A stretch of 64,000 nucleotides of DNA from Treponema sp. (lineage in GTDB: Bacteria > Spirochaetota > Spirochaetia > Treponematales > Treponemataceae). The stretch covers positions 26,284 to 90,283 of the forward strand of contig JAFYZU010000024.1 of assembly GCA_017548565.1 (NCBI GenBank), read 5' to 3'. A program made the translations under genes and the position numbers. The notes under the pieces are model-generated. The model did not search any database. It saw only the letters and a program-made list of their open reading frames with translations, and had not been told where the DNA came from. The first letter of the stretch is position 1. Every line of letters starts with the position of its first letter. Of this stretch, positions 1-8,362 are shown one piece after another.

Positions 1-582
1 TCACCGGGATTGCGTTTATTTTCATCTACAACTACAACCTTTCGTTTACCAGCCCCTGCCTTTAATTCTTCAACATTCAGATTAGCAAGCTTACCGTAAT
101 CAGGGAAAGTAGAAATATCATAATAAAGATTACCGCCTGCCATATAAGTATGACCGTTTGTTTCTATTTTCTTAATAAGCTCAATCATATCCTGAATGTG
201 TTCAGTTGCACGACAGATGACATCAGGGTGACGGATATTAAGGGCATCTATATCCTTCATAAAAGCTTCTGTATAGAAATTTGCAACTTCAAGAACACTC
301 TGATGACGATCTGCTGCAGATTTTTTCATCTTGTCTTCACCGTTGTCACCATCATCAGTTAAGTGACCTACATCGGTAATATTCATGACATGCTTCACAT
401 CATAACCAAGAAGCCTGAGAGTCTTATCCAGCACATCCCAGCATACATAAGCACGAAGATTTCCAATATGAGCATAATTATAAACAGTAGGACCACAGCC
501 ATAAAAACCGGCAAAACCTTCACGAATAGGCTTAAACTCTTGCATTGTGCGTCCCATTGTATTGTATAATCTTAGTGCCATA
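1..582 (-). CDS. cysS: Cysteinyl-tRNA synthetase, 5' part only
   Basis: Charges tRNA-Cys with cysteine in the cytoplasm. The minus strand reads open from an ATG at 582 to the window edge, about 194 residues of a protein usually near 480-500. The N-terminus matches the class I family: MALRLYNTMGRT, then FYGCGPTVYNYAHIGN with the zinc-binding Cys and a HIGN version of the HIGH ATP-binding motif, then DVKHVMNITDVGHL. The zinc-ligand and KMSKS parts lie outside the window. A weak GAGG precedes the ATG. It diverges from murB with 114 bp between the starts. Identification is firm; the truncation is only the window edge. Confidence 0.95.
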
Positions 583-599
583 ATAATACCTCTATACTT

Positions 600-628
600 A
601 TTATATATTTTTTCAAAGGATTAAACAA
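600..628 (-). promoter_or_regulatory. Candidate sigma-70 promoter for cysS
   Basis: On the minus strand TTGTTT (623-628) and TATAAT (600-605) are 17 bp apart, which predicts a leader of about 10-15 nt carrying the GAGG before the cysS ATG at 582. The -10 is perfect and the -35 is weak. Inference from sequence only. Confidence 0.45.
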
Positions 629-661
629 CAAGGCAAAAAATAAATATACAATTACCTGCTG

Positions 662-690
662 TTGAAGAAGCATGTTTTTTTTCTTATAAT
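662..690 (+). promoter_or_regulatory. Promoter of murB, predicting a leaderless mRNA
   Basis: TTGAAG (662-667), a 17-bp spacer and a perfect TATAAT (685-690) are followed by exactly 6 nt and the GTG start of murB at 697. A start point 7 nt below the -10 would fall on the G of GTG. No purine-rich ribosome binding site lies between the promoter and the start. Confidence 0.6.
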
Positions 691-696
691 AATTTT

Positions 697-1692
697 GTGG
701 CAGATTACGAAGCTTTAATTCAGGTTTTACATAACCATGATGCATTCAAAGGAAAAATCTCAAGAGATGAACCGCTCGCACCAAAAACTACATTTAAAGT
801 CGGCGGGAATGCAGATTTGTTTATTGCACCCGAAAATTATTATTCCTTTCAGATTGCAATCGAATCGCTGCTTAAATTCCAGATTCCTTTCTTTATCCTT
901 GGCGGCGGAAGTAATATAGTCATGAATGATGAAGGCGTTAAAGGAGCCGTAATATCAACTCAGGCATTCAATGATGCTGAAATTTTTCCTGCAGGTGACT
1001 GTCCTAAAGAATTCGGTAAAATTGAACTTGATAAAAATCAGGTGCTTGTTACCTGTTTTTCCGGAACGCCGATGGCATCGCTGGTTAATTTCTGTACCGA
1101 TAAGAATTTTAGCGGATTAGAACAGTTTGCAGGACTTCCCGGAACAGTCGGCGGTGCAGTATACATGAATGCACGCTGCTTTGAAAAATCAATTTCAGAT
1201 ATTCTGTTTTCAGTGAGTTATATGGATTATTCAGAAGGTAAGGTAACTTTAAAAAAAGACAGATATAATCCTTCTGACTGGGCTTACAAGAAATCACCGT
1301 ATCAGAATAACAAAACCTTCATTACAACTGCAACCTTCATCCTCATCAGAAAAAAAGAAAGTGAAAAACCACTGATTCAAAATGAATGCAAAAAATATAT
1401 CAATGAACGTGTGAGTAAAGGTCATTTTAAATATCCGAGCGCAGGTTCTGTTTTTAAGAATAATCATGCTTTTGGAAAACCAAGCGGACAGATTATCGAT
1501 GAAGCAGGCTTAAAGGGGTATCAAATCGGTGGTGCAAAAATTGCAGATTTTCATGGAAATTTCATCATAAACTTCAACAAAGCTTCGTCAAAAGACATAG
1601 AACAGCTTGTAAATCATACAATCGAAACTGTACAAAAAAAATTCGGTTTTGTACTTGAGCCGGAAATAATTTTTTCCGATAAATTACTGTAA
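697..1692 (+). CDS. murB: UDP-N-acetylenolpyruvoylglucosamine reductase
   Basis: FAD enzyme that reduces UDP-GlcNAc-enolpyruvate to UDP-MurNAc with NADPH, the second committed step of peptidoglycan synthesis in the cytoplasm. The 331 residues show the FAD-binding TTFKVGGNA (31-39) and GGGSNIV (69-75), GLPGTVGGAVYMNAR (146-160), the catalytic serine in YPSAGSVFKN (Ser251) and the terminal PE glutamate near 323. Without a tyrosine-loop insertion it resembles the type IIa/B. subtilis-like form. The start is GTG; an upstream ATG at 672 runs into a stop after four codons. There is no Shine-Dalgarno sequence, and the promoter lies 6 nt upstream. Confidence 0.95.
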   Translation: MADYEALIQVLHNHDAFKGKISRDEPLAPKTTFKVGGNADLFIAPENYYSFQIAIESLLKFQIPFFILGGGSNIVMNDEGVKGAVISTQAFNDAEIFPAGDCPKEFGKIELDKNQVLVTCFSGTPMASLVNFCTDKNFSGLEQFAGLPGTVGGAVYMNARCFEKSISDILFSVSYMDYSEGKVTLKKDRYNPSDWAYKKSPYQNNKTFITTATFILIRKKESEKPLIQNECKKYINERVSKGHFKYPSAGSVFKNNHAFGKPSGQIIDEAGLKGYQIGGAKIADFHGNFIINFNKASSKDIEQLVNHTIETVQKKFGFVLEPEIIFSDKLL

Positions 1693-1697
1693 GTTTA

Positions 1698-1726
1698 TTG
1701 ACAAATAAAAATGCTGATTTTATACT
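1698..1726 (+). promoter_or_regulatory. Strong sigma-70 promoter for the cNMP-binding gene
   Basis: A perfect TTGACA (1698-1703), a 17-bp spacer and TATACT (1721-1726) follow the murB stop closely. The predicted start near 1733 gives a leader of about 20 nt with GGTGG at 1744-1748. The downstream gene is therefore expressed on its own and not only by read-through from murB. Confidence 0.65.
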
Positions 1727-1753
1727 TATTAATAGTATATACTGGTGGGTATT

Positions 1754-2950
1754 GTGTTACAGTTACAGATTATTAACTTTAAAAAAGATTCATATCTCGT
1801 CGTAGAAGGCAAATCTGACAGCGATCGTTTTTTCATCATTCAGAAGGGAAACGTTCAATGCTTTAAATCCGCAGGTACAGGCATACAACCGTTTATGCTC
1901 GGACCAGGAGATTTCGTCGGCGTAGTTCCATGTATGTCAGGACACCTTCAGATTGAAACTGCAGTAGCGATGACAGACGTAACTGCTATTTCCGTAAGAC
2001 GTGATCAGTATTCAGAGTTAATCGTAAACAATACACCGGTCGCATTGAAAATCATCAGAACCTTTGCAAACAGAATGCGTCAGATGAATGAAATGCTTAC
2101 AATCGCAACATTAAATACAGTAGTTACCGATTCTTCCGAACAGATTTTAAAGGTTGCTGAATATTATGAGAACACAATGAAAAAAGACATTGCTGTTTTT
2201 GCATACTATCAGTATTTAAAAACAAGACCAGTTGGACCTCAGGCAGAGCTTGCAAAGAAAAAATTCATTATGCTCAAGCAGCGCACAAATGCAGTTTATT
2301 TTGAACCGACTCAGGACCTTACAAGAGAATATCCGAAAGATACAATGATTTTCTCCGAATCGCAGAAAGGAAATGACATGTTCATCATACAGAGCGGTGA
2401 GGTAGCAATTTCAAAGGTAGTGGACGGTAATGAAGTAACTCTTGCAGTACTAAAAAAAGGTGATATGTTCGGTGAAATGGCACTGCTCGAAAACAAGCCT
2501 CGTTCAGCAAGTGCAATAGCACACAGCAACTGCCGTCTTATGGTAGTAAACCATGCCAACTTCAATCAGATGGTATCTACACAACCGCAGCTTATCTCCC
2601 GTTTAACTACCACTCTTGCCGAAAGATTATGGTCAATGTACCGTCAGCTTGATAATGCAAATATTTCAGATCCTAACCAGAAAATGCTCGATATGCTTTC
2701 CCTTCAGATTGAAAAACAGAAAATAAATATTGATAAGCTTGTAAACAAAGGAATGCAGACAGAATTGACATCTCTTGATCTTGCCAACATGTGCGGTATT
2801 CCAAAGGAACAGCAGCCGTCGGTAATCTACAATTTCCAGCAGTCATCACACATAAAGCTTGTTGATATGAAAATATTCATAAAGGATGTTCCTGAATTAT
2901 TAAAGCAGACTGCATTCTACAGAAAACAGCGCTCACTTTCAAAAGAATAA
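1754..2950 (+). CDS. Protein with two cyclic-nucleotide-binding (Crp-like) domains
   Basis: About 398 residues. A first cNMP-binding fold spans roughly 5-115 (FKKDSYLVVEGK, GPGDFVGVVPC) and a second roughly 200-315, with the clearer signature GDMFGEMALLENKPRSASAIA. A charged helical segment and a C-terminal tail of about 90 residues follow (MQTELTSLDLANMCGIP), which could be a helix-turn-helix of the Crp type. The family senses cAMP or related nucleotides; no catalytic domain is seen. The ligand is unknown. I prefer the GTG at 1754 because GGTGG sits 5 nt upstream; an in-frame GTG at 1745 is the alternative. A regulator is likely but not proven. Confidence 0.75.
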   Translation: MLQLQIINFKKDSYLVVEGKSDSDRFFIIQKGNVQCFKSAGTGIQPFMLGPGDFVGVVPCMSGHLQIETAVAMTDVTAISVRRDQYSELIVNNTPVALKIIRTFANRMRQMNEMLTIATLNTVVTDSSEQILKVAEYYENTMKKDIAVFAYYQYLKTRPVGPQAELAKKKFIMLKQRTNAVYFEPTQDLTREYPKDTMIFSESQKGNDMFIIQSGEVAISKVVDGNEVTLAVLKKGDMFGEMALLENKPRSASAIAHSNCRLMVVNHANFNQMVSTQPQLISRLTTTLAERLWSMYRQLDNANISDPNQKMLDMLSLQIEKQKINIDKLVNKGMQTELTSLDLANMCGIPKEQQPSVIYNFQQSSHIKLVDMKIFIKDVPELLKQTAFYRKQRSLSKE

Positions 2951-2977
2951 GAAAATTCAAAAGATTCAAGTTTGTGA

Positions 2978-3005
2978 TTAACATTTTCCTCAATACTCCG
3001 ATAAT
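2978..3005 (+). promoter_or_regulatory. Candidate promoter with a 6-nt gap to the start codon
   Basis: TTAACA (2978-2983), a 16-bp spacer and GATAAT (3000-3005) end 6 nt before the ATG at 3012, and no ribosome binding site is visible. The layout matches murB, pilZ, pgsA and hprK. Confidence 0.4.
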
Positions 3006-3011
3006 ATCATT

Positions 3012-3551
3012 ATGAAAAGGATAAATTTCATTTTTTTAATATTGCTTGTTTCTTTCTCAAATATAACTGCACAGTCGCTCCCAAACGGCTATAAAAACAT
3101 CAAACTCGGCATGTCACTTGAAGAAACTAAATCAGCCCTCGAAAAAAATGCAGATTTCGGTTATCACGGCGACAGGGATGTTTCTCTTCTTCCAGGTGAA
3201 AATAAAATCCTGATTGAAACAGATTCGCAGAGAGGTTATGGCTCTGATTTTCTTGGCCGATGCTGGTTTCAGTTTTATAACGAAAAGCTTTATATCATCA
3301 CAATCAATATAAATCCGGAACGTATGGACTATTATTCGATGTTCAAGAATTTTTCAGATAAATACGGAGATCCTGATCAGCTTGATCCTTCAAAATCTGT
3401 ATGGATGAACGACAACGTAACAATAATGCTTGAAAAACCTCTGAGCGTAAAATATATTGACAACAAAACTTACGAAGAAATTCAAAAGATGAGCACTGTC
3501 GAAAAAAGCGGCGAAGAATTTACACGTGAAATGTTCCTGGAGGATTTTTAA
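3012..3551 (+). CDS. Small exported protein of unknown function
   Basis: 179 residues that I cannot assign to a named family. The N-terminus MKRINFIFLILLVSFSNITAQS is a signal peptide with likely cleavage after AQ or near it, with no lipobox, so a periplasmic or surface protein is expected. The mature start NGYKNIKLGMSLEETKSAL resembles the LGM-x-EE motif of BamE/OmlA-like small outer-membrane proteins, but the rest, rich in aromatic residues, gives no clear match. It ends 3 nt before the DUF192 lipoprotein gene, so the two are probably co-transcribed. Confidence 0.6.
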   Translation: MKRINFIFLILLVSFSNITAQSLPNGYKNIKLGMSLEETKSALEKNADFGYHGDRDVSLLPGENKILIETDSQRGYGSDFLGRCWFQFYNEKLYIITININPERMDYYSMFKNFSDKYGDPDQLDPSKSVWMNDNVTIMLEKPLSVKYIDNKTYEEIQKMSTVEKSGEEFTREMFLEDF

Positions 3552-3554
3552 TCA

Positions 3555-4010
3555 ATGAAAAAAATATTATCCTCTGCAATACTTTTTCTGTTATTTTTAT
3601 CTGCCGTTTCATGCAAAGAAAAACATACAAGACTTCCTTCAAAAGATTTAACAATTACAAGAAGTAATGGTACAACAATCACTGTAGATGCCGAAATTGC
3701 CAAAACAAATGAAACCCGACAGTTCGGCTTTATGGAAAGAGAAGAAATCCCCGATGGTACCGGCATGATTTTTGTTTTTGAACAGGATCAGATTCTCCGC
3801 TTCTGGATGAAAAACACACCTACCCCGCTTTCAATTGCTTATATTGACCGCAACGGAAAAATCCGTGATATATTTGATATGACTCCCTTCAGTCTTTCAG
3901 AAATTGTGAGTACAGTTTCAGTAAGATATGCACTTGAAGTTCCGCAGGGATGGTTCCAGAAAAACGACATCAAAACCGGAGATATGGTTGAGCTCTTGGA
4001 AGAATGGTAA
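3555..4010 (+). CDS. DUF192 domain lipoprotein
   Basis: 151 residues with a lipoprotein signal (hydrophobic stretch, then LSAVSC, acylated Cys near 16-18). The mature part matches the DUF192 family: QFGFMEREEIPDGTGMIFVF, then FWMKNTPTPLSIAYID, then ALEVPQGWF, the usual sequence of conserved blocks. The family is a small beta-rich fold found in many bacteria and archaea with no settled activity. The gene is translationally close to the preceding exported protein and convergent with the TPR gene (7 nt apart). Confidence 0.8.
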   Translation: MKKILSSAILFLLFLSAVSCKEKHTRLPSKDLTITRSNGTTITVDAEIAKTNETRQFGFMEREEIPDGTGMIFVFEQDQILRFWMKNTPTPLSIAYIDRNGKIRDIFDMTPFSLSEIVSTVSVRYALEVPQGWFQKNDIKTGDMVELLEEW

Positions 4011-4017
4011 TCAGCGG

Positions 4018-5172
4018 TTACTGATCTTTTTCAAGCTTTAAAAGCTCTGCAGAAGCAATTACATCATTCGGATCATATTCAAGAACAATCGTAAAATATT
4101 TTCTTGCTGCTTCTTTATCGCCCTGAGCCAGTGAAAGATAACCAAGGTTTGATATTATTTTTGTACTTTCAGGATCCAGTGAGAATGCTTTTTCAAGATT
4201 CTTTTTTGCTTCATCGAATTCTTTTTCCTGAATACAGCACAATGCTATTTCATTGTATGTATCTGCCTGATCCTCGCCGCCTTCACATTTCAATGATTCA
4301 AGGAAAGCCTGTTTAGCATCAGAAAATCTCGAAAGCTTTCTTAGTCCCCAGCCAAGCAAAAACCATGCATTCCACACCTTCGGATTATGCTGAAGAAATA
4401 TTCTTACTTCCTCCAGACCTTTTTCTTCTTCTCCACGATTGATAAGACTGTAGGCATTTTTAAAACGTTCGTCATCAAGATTCTGCGTCTTGATATAATT
4501 TATCATTTCCTGGGCCCGTTCTTTTTTATATACACCGTTTTCACCAAGATCTTCATCGCTCACATCACAGGTTAAGGCAACATAAGTTTCAAAAGCATCC
4601 TTTGCCTCCCGGAACTGTTTCTTTTTAAGATAAAAGAATCCTGCATTAAAAAACGCATCTGCAATCGGAGGGTCTGCTTCCATCACCTGTTTATAATACG
4701 CTTCGGCATCATTATCGTAAGCATCAGCATCTTCATTAAGATTGGAACGACGGTAACTTTCTGCCCTCTGATCAAGAAACAAAGCAAGATTAAGAACGAT
4801 TGCATTATCAAGAGGATCAAGTCCATAAAGCGCAAGAAAAATTTCTTCTGCAAGTTCAAAATCTTCATTTTTTGTTTTTAAGATTGCCGCTTCACACAAT
4901 TCCTTTTTAATATTTGGTTTTGCTTTAGTGATGATTGAACGGTAATAATCAAGGTTCGGATTTTTCTTGTCGTATGCAAGTACAGTAAGGATTCCCGCAA
5001 GCACCTGTTCACTTGTCATTTCCGAGGGATTAAAAGTTCCGGGAGCATCAGTAGTTTTAGCCTGAACCGGAAGAGGAATTGTCGGATCTATTTTCATTGC
5101 ATTTTCGCTTAATGAAAAATTTTCGTTTAAATTAATGTAATAAATGGATTCAAGAGGATTTTTCGGATTCAT
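4018..5172 (-). CDS. Tetratricopeptide-repeat protein
   Basis: 384 residues without a signal peptide. After about 60 variable residues there are several TPR units: around residues 150-185 (AEAYYKQVMEADPPIADAFF), 260-295 (VWNAWFLLGWGLRKLSRFSDA) and 305-375 (ALCCIQEKEFDEAKKNLEKA, LGYLSLAQGDKEAARKYF). TPRs form helical scaffolds for protein contacts; partners are unknown. AGGA lies 8 nt before the ATG. It follows the PilZ gene by 36 bp on the same strand, so a shared transcript and a link to c-di-GMP-dependent behaviour are possible but inferred. Confidence 0.8.
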   Translation of the reverse strand: MNPKNPLESIYYINLNENFSLSENAMKIDPTIPLPVQAKTTDAPGTFNPSEMTSEQVLAGILTVLAYDKKNPNLDYYRSIITKAKPNIKKELCEAAILKTKNEDFELAEEIFLALYGLDPLDNAIVLNLALFLDQRAESYRRSNLNEDADAYDNDAEAYYKQVMEADPPIADAFFNAGFFYLKKKQFREAKDAFETYVALTCDVSDEDLGENGVYKKERAQEMINYIKTQNLDDERFKNAYSLINRGEEEKGLEEVRIFLQHNPKVWNAWFLLGWGLRKLSRFSDAKQAFLESLKCEGGEDQADTYNEIALCCIQEKEFDEAKKNLEKAFSLDPESTKIISNLGYLSLAQGDKEAARKYFTIVLEYDPNDVIASAELLKLEKDQ

Positions 5173-5208
5173 TATCTTTTCCTGCTATATATGATTTTTA
5201 AATCTCCG

Positions 5209-6249
5209 CTAAAAATCGAGATCTTCTATCGGTTCTAATTCAAGAGTATCCTGAACCGGTTTTATGCTTTGTACTGATTGTACATTCTGTACGCCTTGAA
5301 CAGCCTGCACTGGTTTTACACTCTGTACAGGTTGTGCCGGCTGAGGCTTCGCATTCATTTCCTTTATTACAGGAGGAACGGCAGAATCATCGGCTGTACT
5401 AATTACAGGTCCTTTTATTCCTGCAGATTCCTGCTGAAGGAATTTTTTCTGGAAGTTAGTAATAAAATTGTTAATGTGCATTTTATAGGACATCGGAACT
5501 GAATCAACATTATAAGCAACATGCACAGAAGCAATATCTTTACGACCTTCAAGAAATTCTGCACGAGGGATTGTTCCGGAAACGATAAATGATTCGTTAG
5601 TATCATTAAAATCAAAGCGTAACTTAATAGGTTTTCCGACAAGAAATTTTGGAACTCCTACCAGCATGATTTTTGCACCACTGAAAGACAGGTCTTTAAG
5701 AATACAACGACGCGGAACATTATCTACCCATACAATAGATTCTTCCTTATCCATTCCAAGCTTACGCAAAGAATTCTGATCAACATTAATACGTTCTTCC
5801 TTTCTGTTAATAAAATTTTCACTGGCTTCAATAAATTCACCGATTCGTGAAATCAAATCATCAGGCGGCCGCTGATTAAATTCAAGCGTAACGATTGCAA
5901 GCTCACTTGTTCCCTTGTACGGTTTTATATCAATAACTGAGCAATTAACAAAAAAATGAATCGGCTGATTATTCTGATCAATAAAACAATACTTAAGGTT
6001 TACTGTCATTTTTGCATTCTTCTGCATTTCAGTAAACGCACCGCTTTGTGTACCGATGATAATTTTAGCCATCTGCAGTGATGAGGAATTTAAAATACAT
6101 GGCCACTGTCCACCATTGCACTTTATATAAATTTGACGAGGATCAAGCTTTAATGTAAGCAGATTTGCTTTTGTAAAAACTATTTCCTTGTCACGAAAAT
6201 AATCATAATAATGAGCAATTTGAAGACTTGTAGTAGTAGAAAAACTCAT
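5209..6249 (-). CDS. PilZ-domain protein, probable c-di-GMP receptor
   Basis: 346 residues. An N-terminal region (1-150) resembles the YcgR-type flagellar-brake N-domain. A PilZ domain follows, with both c-di-GMP signatures: RKEER (the RxxxR site, near 154-158) and DLSFSG (DxSxxG, near 186-191). The C-terminal 60 residues are low complexity, with VQ-containing triplets and KPVQ units, then an acidic end. In spirochaetes such proteins link c-di-GMP to motility and envelope traits. The start has no ribosome binding site, and a promoter lies 6 nt upstream. Not a cellulose synthase PilZ: no glycosyltransferase is attached. Confidence 0.85.
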   Translation of the reverse strand: MSFSTTTSLQIAHYYDYFRDKEIVFTKANLLTLKLDPRQIYIKCNGGQWPCILNSSSLQMAKIIIGTQSGAFTEMQKNAKMTVNLKYCFIDQNNQPIHFFVNCSVIDIKPYKGTSELAIVTLEFNQRPPDDLISRIGEFIEASENFINRKEERINVDQNSLRKLGMDKEESIVWVDNVPRRCILKDLSFSGAKIMLVGVPKFLVGKPIKLRFDFNDTNESFIVSGTIPRAEFLEGRKDIASVHVAYNVDSVPMSYKMHINNFITNFQKKFLQQESAGIKGPVISTADDSAVPPVIKEMNAKPQPAQPVQSVKPVQAVQGVQNVQSVQSIKPVQDTLELEPIEDLDF

Positions 6250-6255
6250 ATTTTT

Positions 6256-6284
6256 ATTTTATTCCATATTCAGTATTGTTTCAA
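6256..6284 (-). promoter_or_regulatory. Promoter of the PilZ gene, predicting a leaderless mRNA
   Basis: Minus strand: TTGAAA (6279-6284), a 17-bp spacer and TAAAAT (6256-6261), followed by 6 nt of A/T and the ATG at 6249. A start point 7 nt below the -10 falls on the A of ATG. Confidence 0.5.
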
Positions 6285-6322
6285 TCATTTTTAGTATTAA
6301 AACAAGATTTAAAAATATAAAA

Positions 6323-6348
6323 ATCCGCCAGATATAACTGACGGATTC
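6323..6348 (-). terminator. Rho-independent terminator of the alpha operon
   Basis: On the minus strand AATCCGTCAG and CTGGCGGATT pair over 10 bp with one T-G wobble, a 6-nt loop, and a run of five T then AT-rich DNA. It lies 33 nt past the zinc-ribbon gene and closes the ribosomal supercluster. Confidence 0.8.
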
Positions 6349-6381
6349 ATAACAAATCAAATATTTGTTTTATAACAAGGC

Positions 6382-6690
6382 TTATTCAGCAGGTGTTTCT
6401 GCAGGTGCCTCGGCAGGAGCTTCAGCCGGTGTTTCAGCAGCAGGAGCTTCTGTTGCAGCGGTTTCTTCTGCAGGTGCTTCTGTTGCAGCAGCTTCAGGAG
6501 CTGGAGCAGGAGCTTCTTTTACAGCAACATTCTTTAAATGTGCATTACAGAATTTACAAATATTTACTGTTTGACCATTTACTTCCTTTTCATAAAGAAC
6601 TTTGATATTTTCTTTTCCACAAATAGCACAAGTTCCTCTACCATGCTTTGGAAGTGATCTGATACCAGATCCACGGTGGTTCTTTGACAT
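6382..6690 (-). CDS. Small zinc-ribbon protein with an Ala/Pro/Glu-rich tail
   Basis: 102 residues. The first 55 form a likely zinc ribbon: CAICGK (CxxC near 21-24) and CKFCN (CxxC near 46-49) in a basic context (KNHRGSGIRSLPKHGRG). The last 45 are a low-complexity APAE/TEAPAEE repeat, acidic and probably disordered. I know no named family. The position right after rplQ, a good ribosome binding site (AAAGGAG) and the basic head suggest a ribosome- or RNA-associated accessory protein, which is inference. The repetitive tail gives long false open frames on the other strand. Confidence 0.7.
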   Translation of the reverse strand: MSKNHRGSGIRSLPKHGRGTCAICGKENIKVLYEKEVNGQTVNICKFCNAHLKNVAVKEAPAPAPEAAATEAPAEETAATEAPAAETPAEAPAEAPAETPAE

Positions 6691-6726
6691 ATAGACTCCT
6701 TTTCTTGTTTAAGTCACATCGCAAGC

Positions 6727-7302
6727 TTATTCAGCTTTTGATTCTGTCTTCTTAGCAGCTGCTTTTTTTGCTTCAGGCTTTTTTTCAGTTTCCTTCTTTG
6801 CCTTAGCTGGAGCAGCATCCTTAGACTTGCTTTCTGCAGTTTTCTTAGTCTTTGCTGATTCTGCTTTTGGAGCAGCTTTTGGTGCTGCCTTTGGAGCGGC
6901 TTTTTTAGCAGGTTTTTCCTGTTTTTCTGCCTTTTCTGTTTCAAGCTTATAATCAACTAATTCTAAAATTACTACGTCAGCAGCATCACCCTGGCGGTAA
7001 CCTAACTTAAGAACTCGAGTATAACCACCATTTCTTTCTTTCATGCGTGGTCCGATTTCTGTAAAAAGTTTATTAAGGACTTTTTCATCCGCAATAAACT
7101 TAGCTACTTCACGACGATTATGAACAGTATCTTCTTTAGCTCTTGTAATAAGCTTTTCTGCTGATTTTCTTACTTCAAGTGCCTTCGATTTAGTTGTAGT
7201 AATTCTCTCATATCTAAAGAGTGATGTTACCATATTGCGTGACATAGCACGACGATGTGCCGTTGTACGTGAAAGCGGATTAAAACCATTCTTATGATTC
7301 AT
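6727..7302 (-). CDS. rplQ: 50S ribosomal protein L17 with a long basic/alanine tail
   Basis: Component of the large subunit near the exit tunnel. [20 protein letters not shown] begins the conserved L17 domain, and the core ends near residue 118 ([10 protein letters not shown]). The remaining 70 or so residues are a K/A/E-rich low-complexity tail, so the protein has 191 residues against about 120-130 in E. coli. The ATG at 7302 matches the family start; a longer frame to 7338 has no family support and lies in rpoA. The gene overlaps the rpoA end by 11 nt, suggesting translational coupling. Confidence 0.95.
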   Translation of the reverse strand: MNHKNGFNPLSRTTAHRRAMSRNMVTSLFRYERITTTKSKALEVRKSAEKLITRAKEDTVHNRREVAKFIADEKVLNKLFTEIGPRMKERNGGYTRVLKLGYRQGDAADVVILELVDYKLETEKAEKQEKPAKKAAPKAAPKAAPKAESAKTKKTAESKSKDAAPAKAKKETEKKPEAKKAAAKKTESKAE

Positions 7303-8347
7303 CTGTTTCTTCCTTCTGCTTTGTTTTATTGGCAGCATTCTTCAGATGACTGTAATCTGTCATGCCGAGAGTAAGATTCCATTCAAGGAGCTTTTCTTTA
7401 ATTTCAGCAAGACTCTTTTTACCAAAGTTTCTTGTTTTGGCAATGTCATCTTCAGTCTTTTTAGTTAATTCGCCGATTGTACGAATATTTGCATTTTTCA
7501 AACAATTAGATGAACGAACAGAAAGTTCTAATTCTTCAACTGGAGTATTGAGCAGTTTCTGAATGCTTTCATCACCTTCATCATTTTCATCTGATCCAAT
7601 AACGTCTTTGTCATTAAAGTTAATGAAGATAGCAAAATGATCTTTAGCAATCTTTGCAGCTTCTGCCAAAGCGTTATCCGGTGTAATTGTGCCATCAGTC
7701 CAAATTTCAAGAACTAACTTATCGTAGTCATTTCTCTGACCAACACGACAAGGTTCAATAGCATATTTTACCTTCTGAACAGGTGTGAAAATTGCATCCA
7801 TCGGTAAAGTACCAATGATTTCGATGTAATGTTCATTTACTTCTGCAGGAGTATAACCTCTTCCAAGATCTACCTGAATTTCAACATCGATATGTGCACC
7901 TTCCATCATAGTGAAGATGAGCTTATCTTTTGTCATAATTTCAAGCTGACCTTCTTTTGCAAAGTCATCACTCTTTACAACACCCGGACCTTTAAATTCA
8001 TAAAGGATTGTGTCTTGTTCAACATCTTCAGGCAAACATAAACGAATCTGTTTTAAACTGTTGATTATTTCAAGTGTATCTTCTGCAACATGTGGAATAG
8101 CTTCAAACTCACTAGAAATAACATGTGAAATGCCATTGTCGTCATAAGAAGTAATACGAATAGAAGTAATGGCATAACCTTGAATTGATGACAACAAAAC
8201 TCTTCTCAGAGTGTTTCCGACAGTTGTACCAAATCCAGTTTCAAAAGGATACGCTGTGAACTTTCCGTAGTTCGGATTTGTACTAATATGTTCAAATGTA
8301 ATGCCTTTAGGTTTTTTAAAACCTTTAAGCAAGTTTTTGCGAGCCAT
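7292..8347 (-). CDS. rpoA: RNA polymerase alpha subunit
   Basis: 351 residues. The N-terminal assembly domain (about 1-235) holds [17 protein letters not shown], the dimer interface, and [12 protein letters not shown]. An acidic linker (DENDEGDES) leads to the C-terminal DNA- and activator-binding domain with [15 protein letters not shown] and [12 protein letters not shown]. It assembles with beta and beta' encoded at 23.5-31.3 kb in the same supercluster. Length and domains are normal. Confidence 0.98.
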   Translation of the reverse strand: MARKNLLKGFKKPKGITFEHISTNPNYGKFTAYPFETGFGTTVGNTLRRVLLSSIQGYAITSIRITSYDDNGISHVISSEFEAIPHVAEDTLEIINSLKQIRLCLPEDVEQDTILYEFKGPGVVKSDDFAKEGQLEIMTKDKLIFTMMEGAHIDVEIQVDLGRGYTPAEVNEHYIEIIGTLPMDAIFTPVQKVKYAIEPCRVGQRNDYDKLVLEIWTDGTITPDNALAEAAKIAKDHFAIFINFNDKDVIGSDENDEGDESIQKLLNTPVEELELSVRSSNCLKNANIRTIGELTKKTEDDIAKTRNFGKKSLAEIKEKLLEWNLTLGMTDYSHLKNAANKTKQKEETDES

Positions 8348-8362
8348 CTGAACTCCTTATTA

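Noticed and set aside
4010..4035. Hairpin ATCAG/CTGAT with TTTTT after the DUF192 gene
   Set aside because: Only a 5-bp stem and it lies in the TPR coding end; too weak to call a terminator.
6365..6605. Plus-strand frames rich in Ala, Gln and Leu
   Set aside because: Mirror images of the low-complexity tail of the zinc-ribbon gene.
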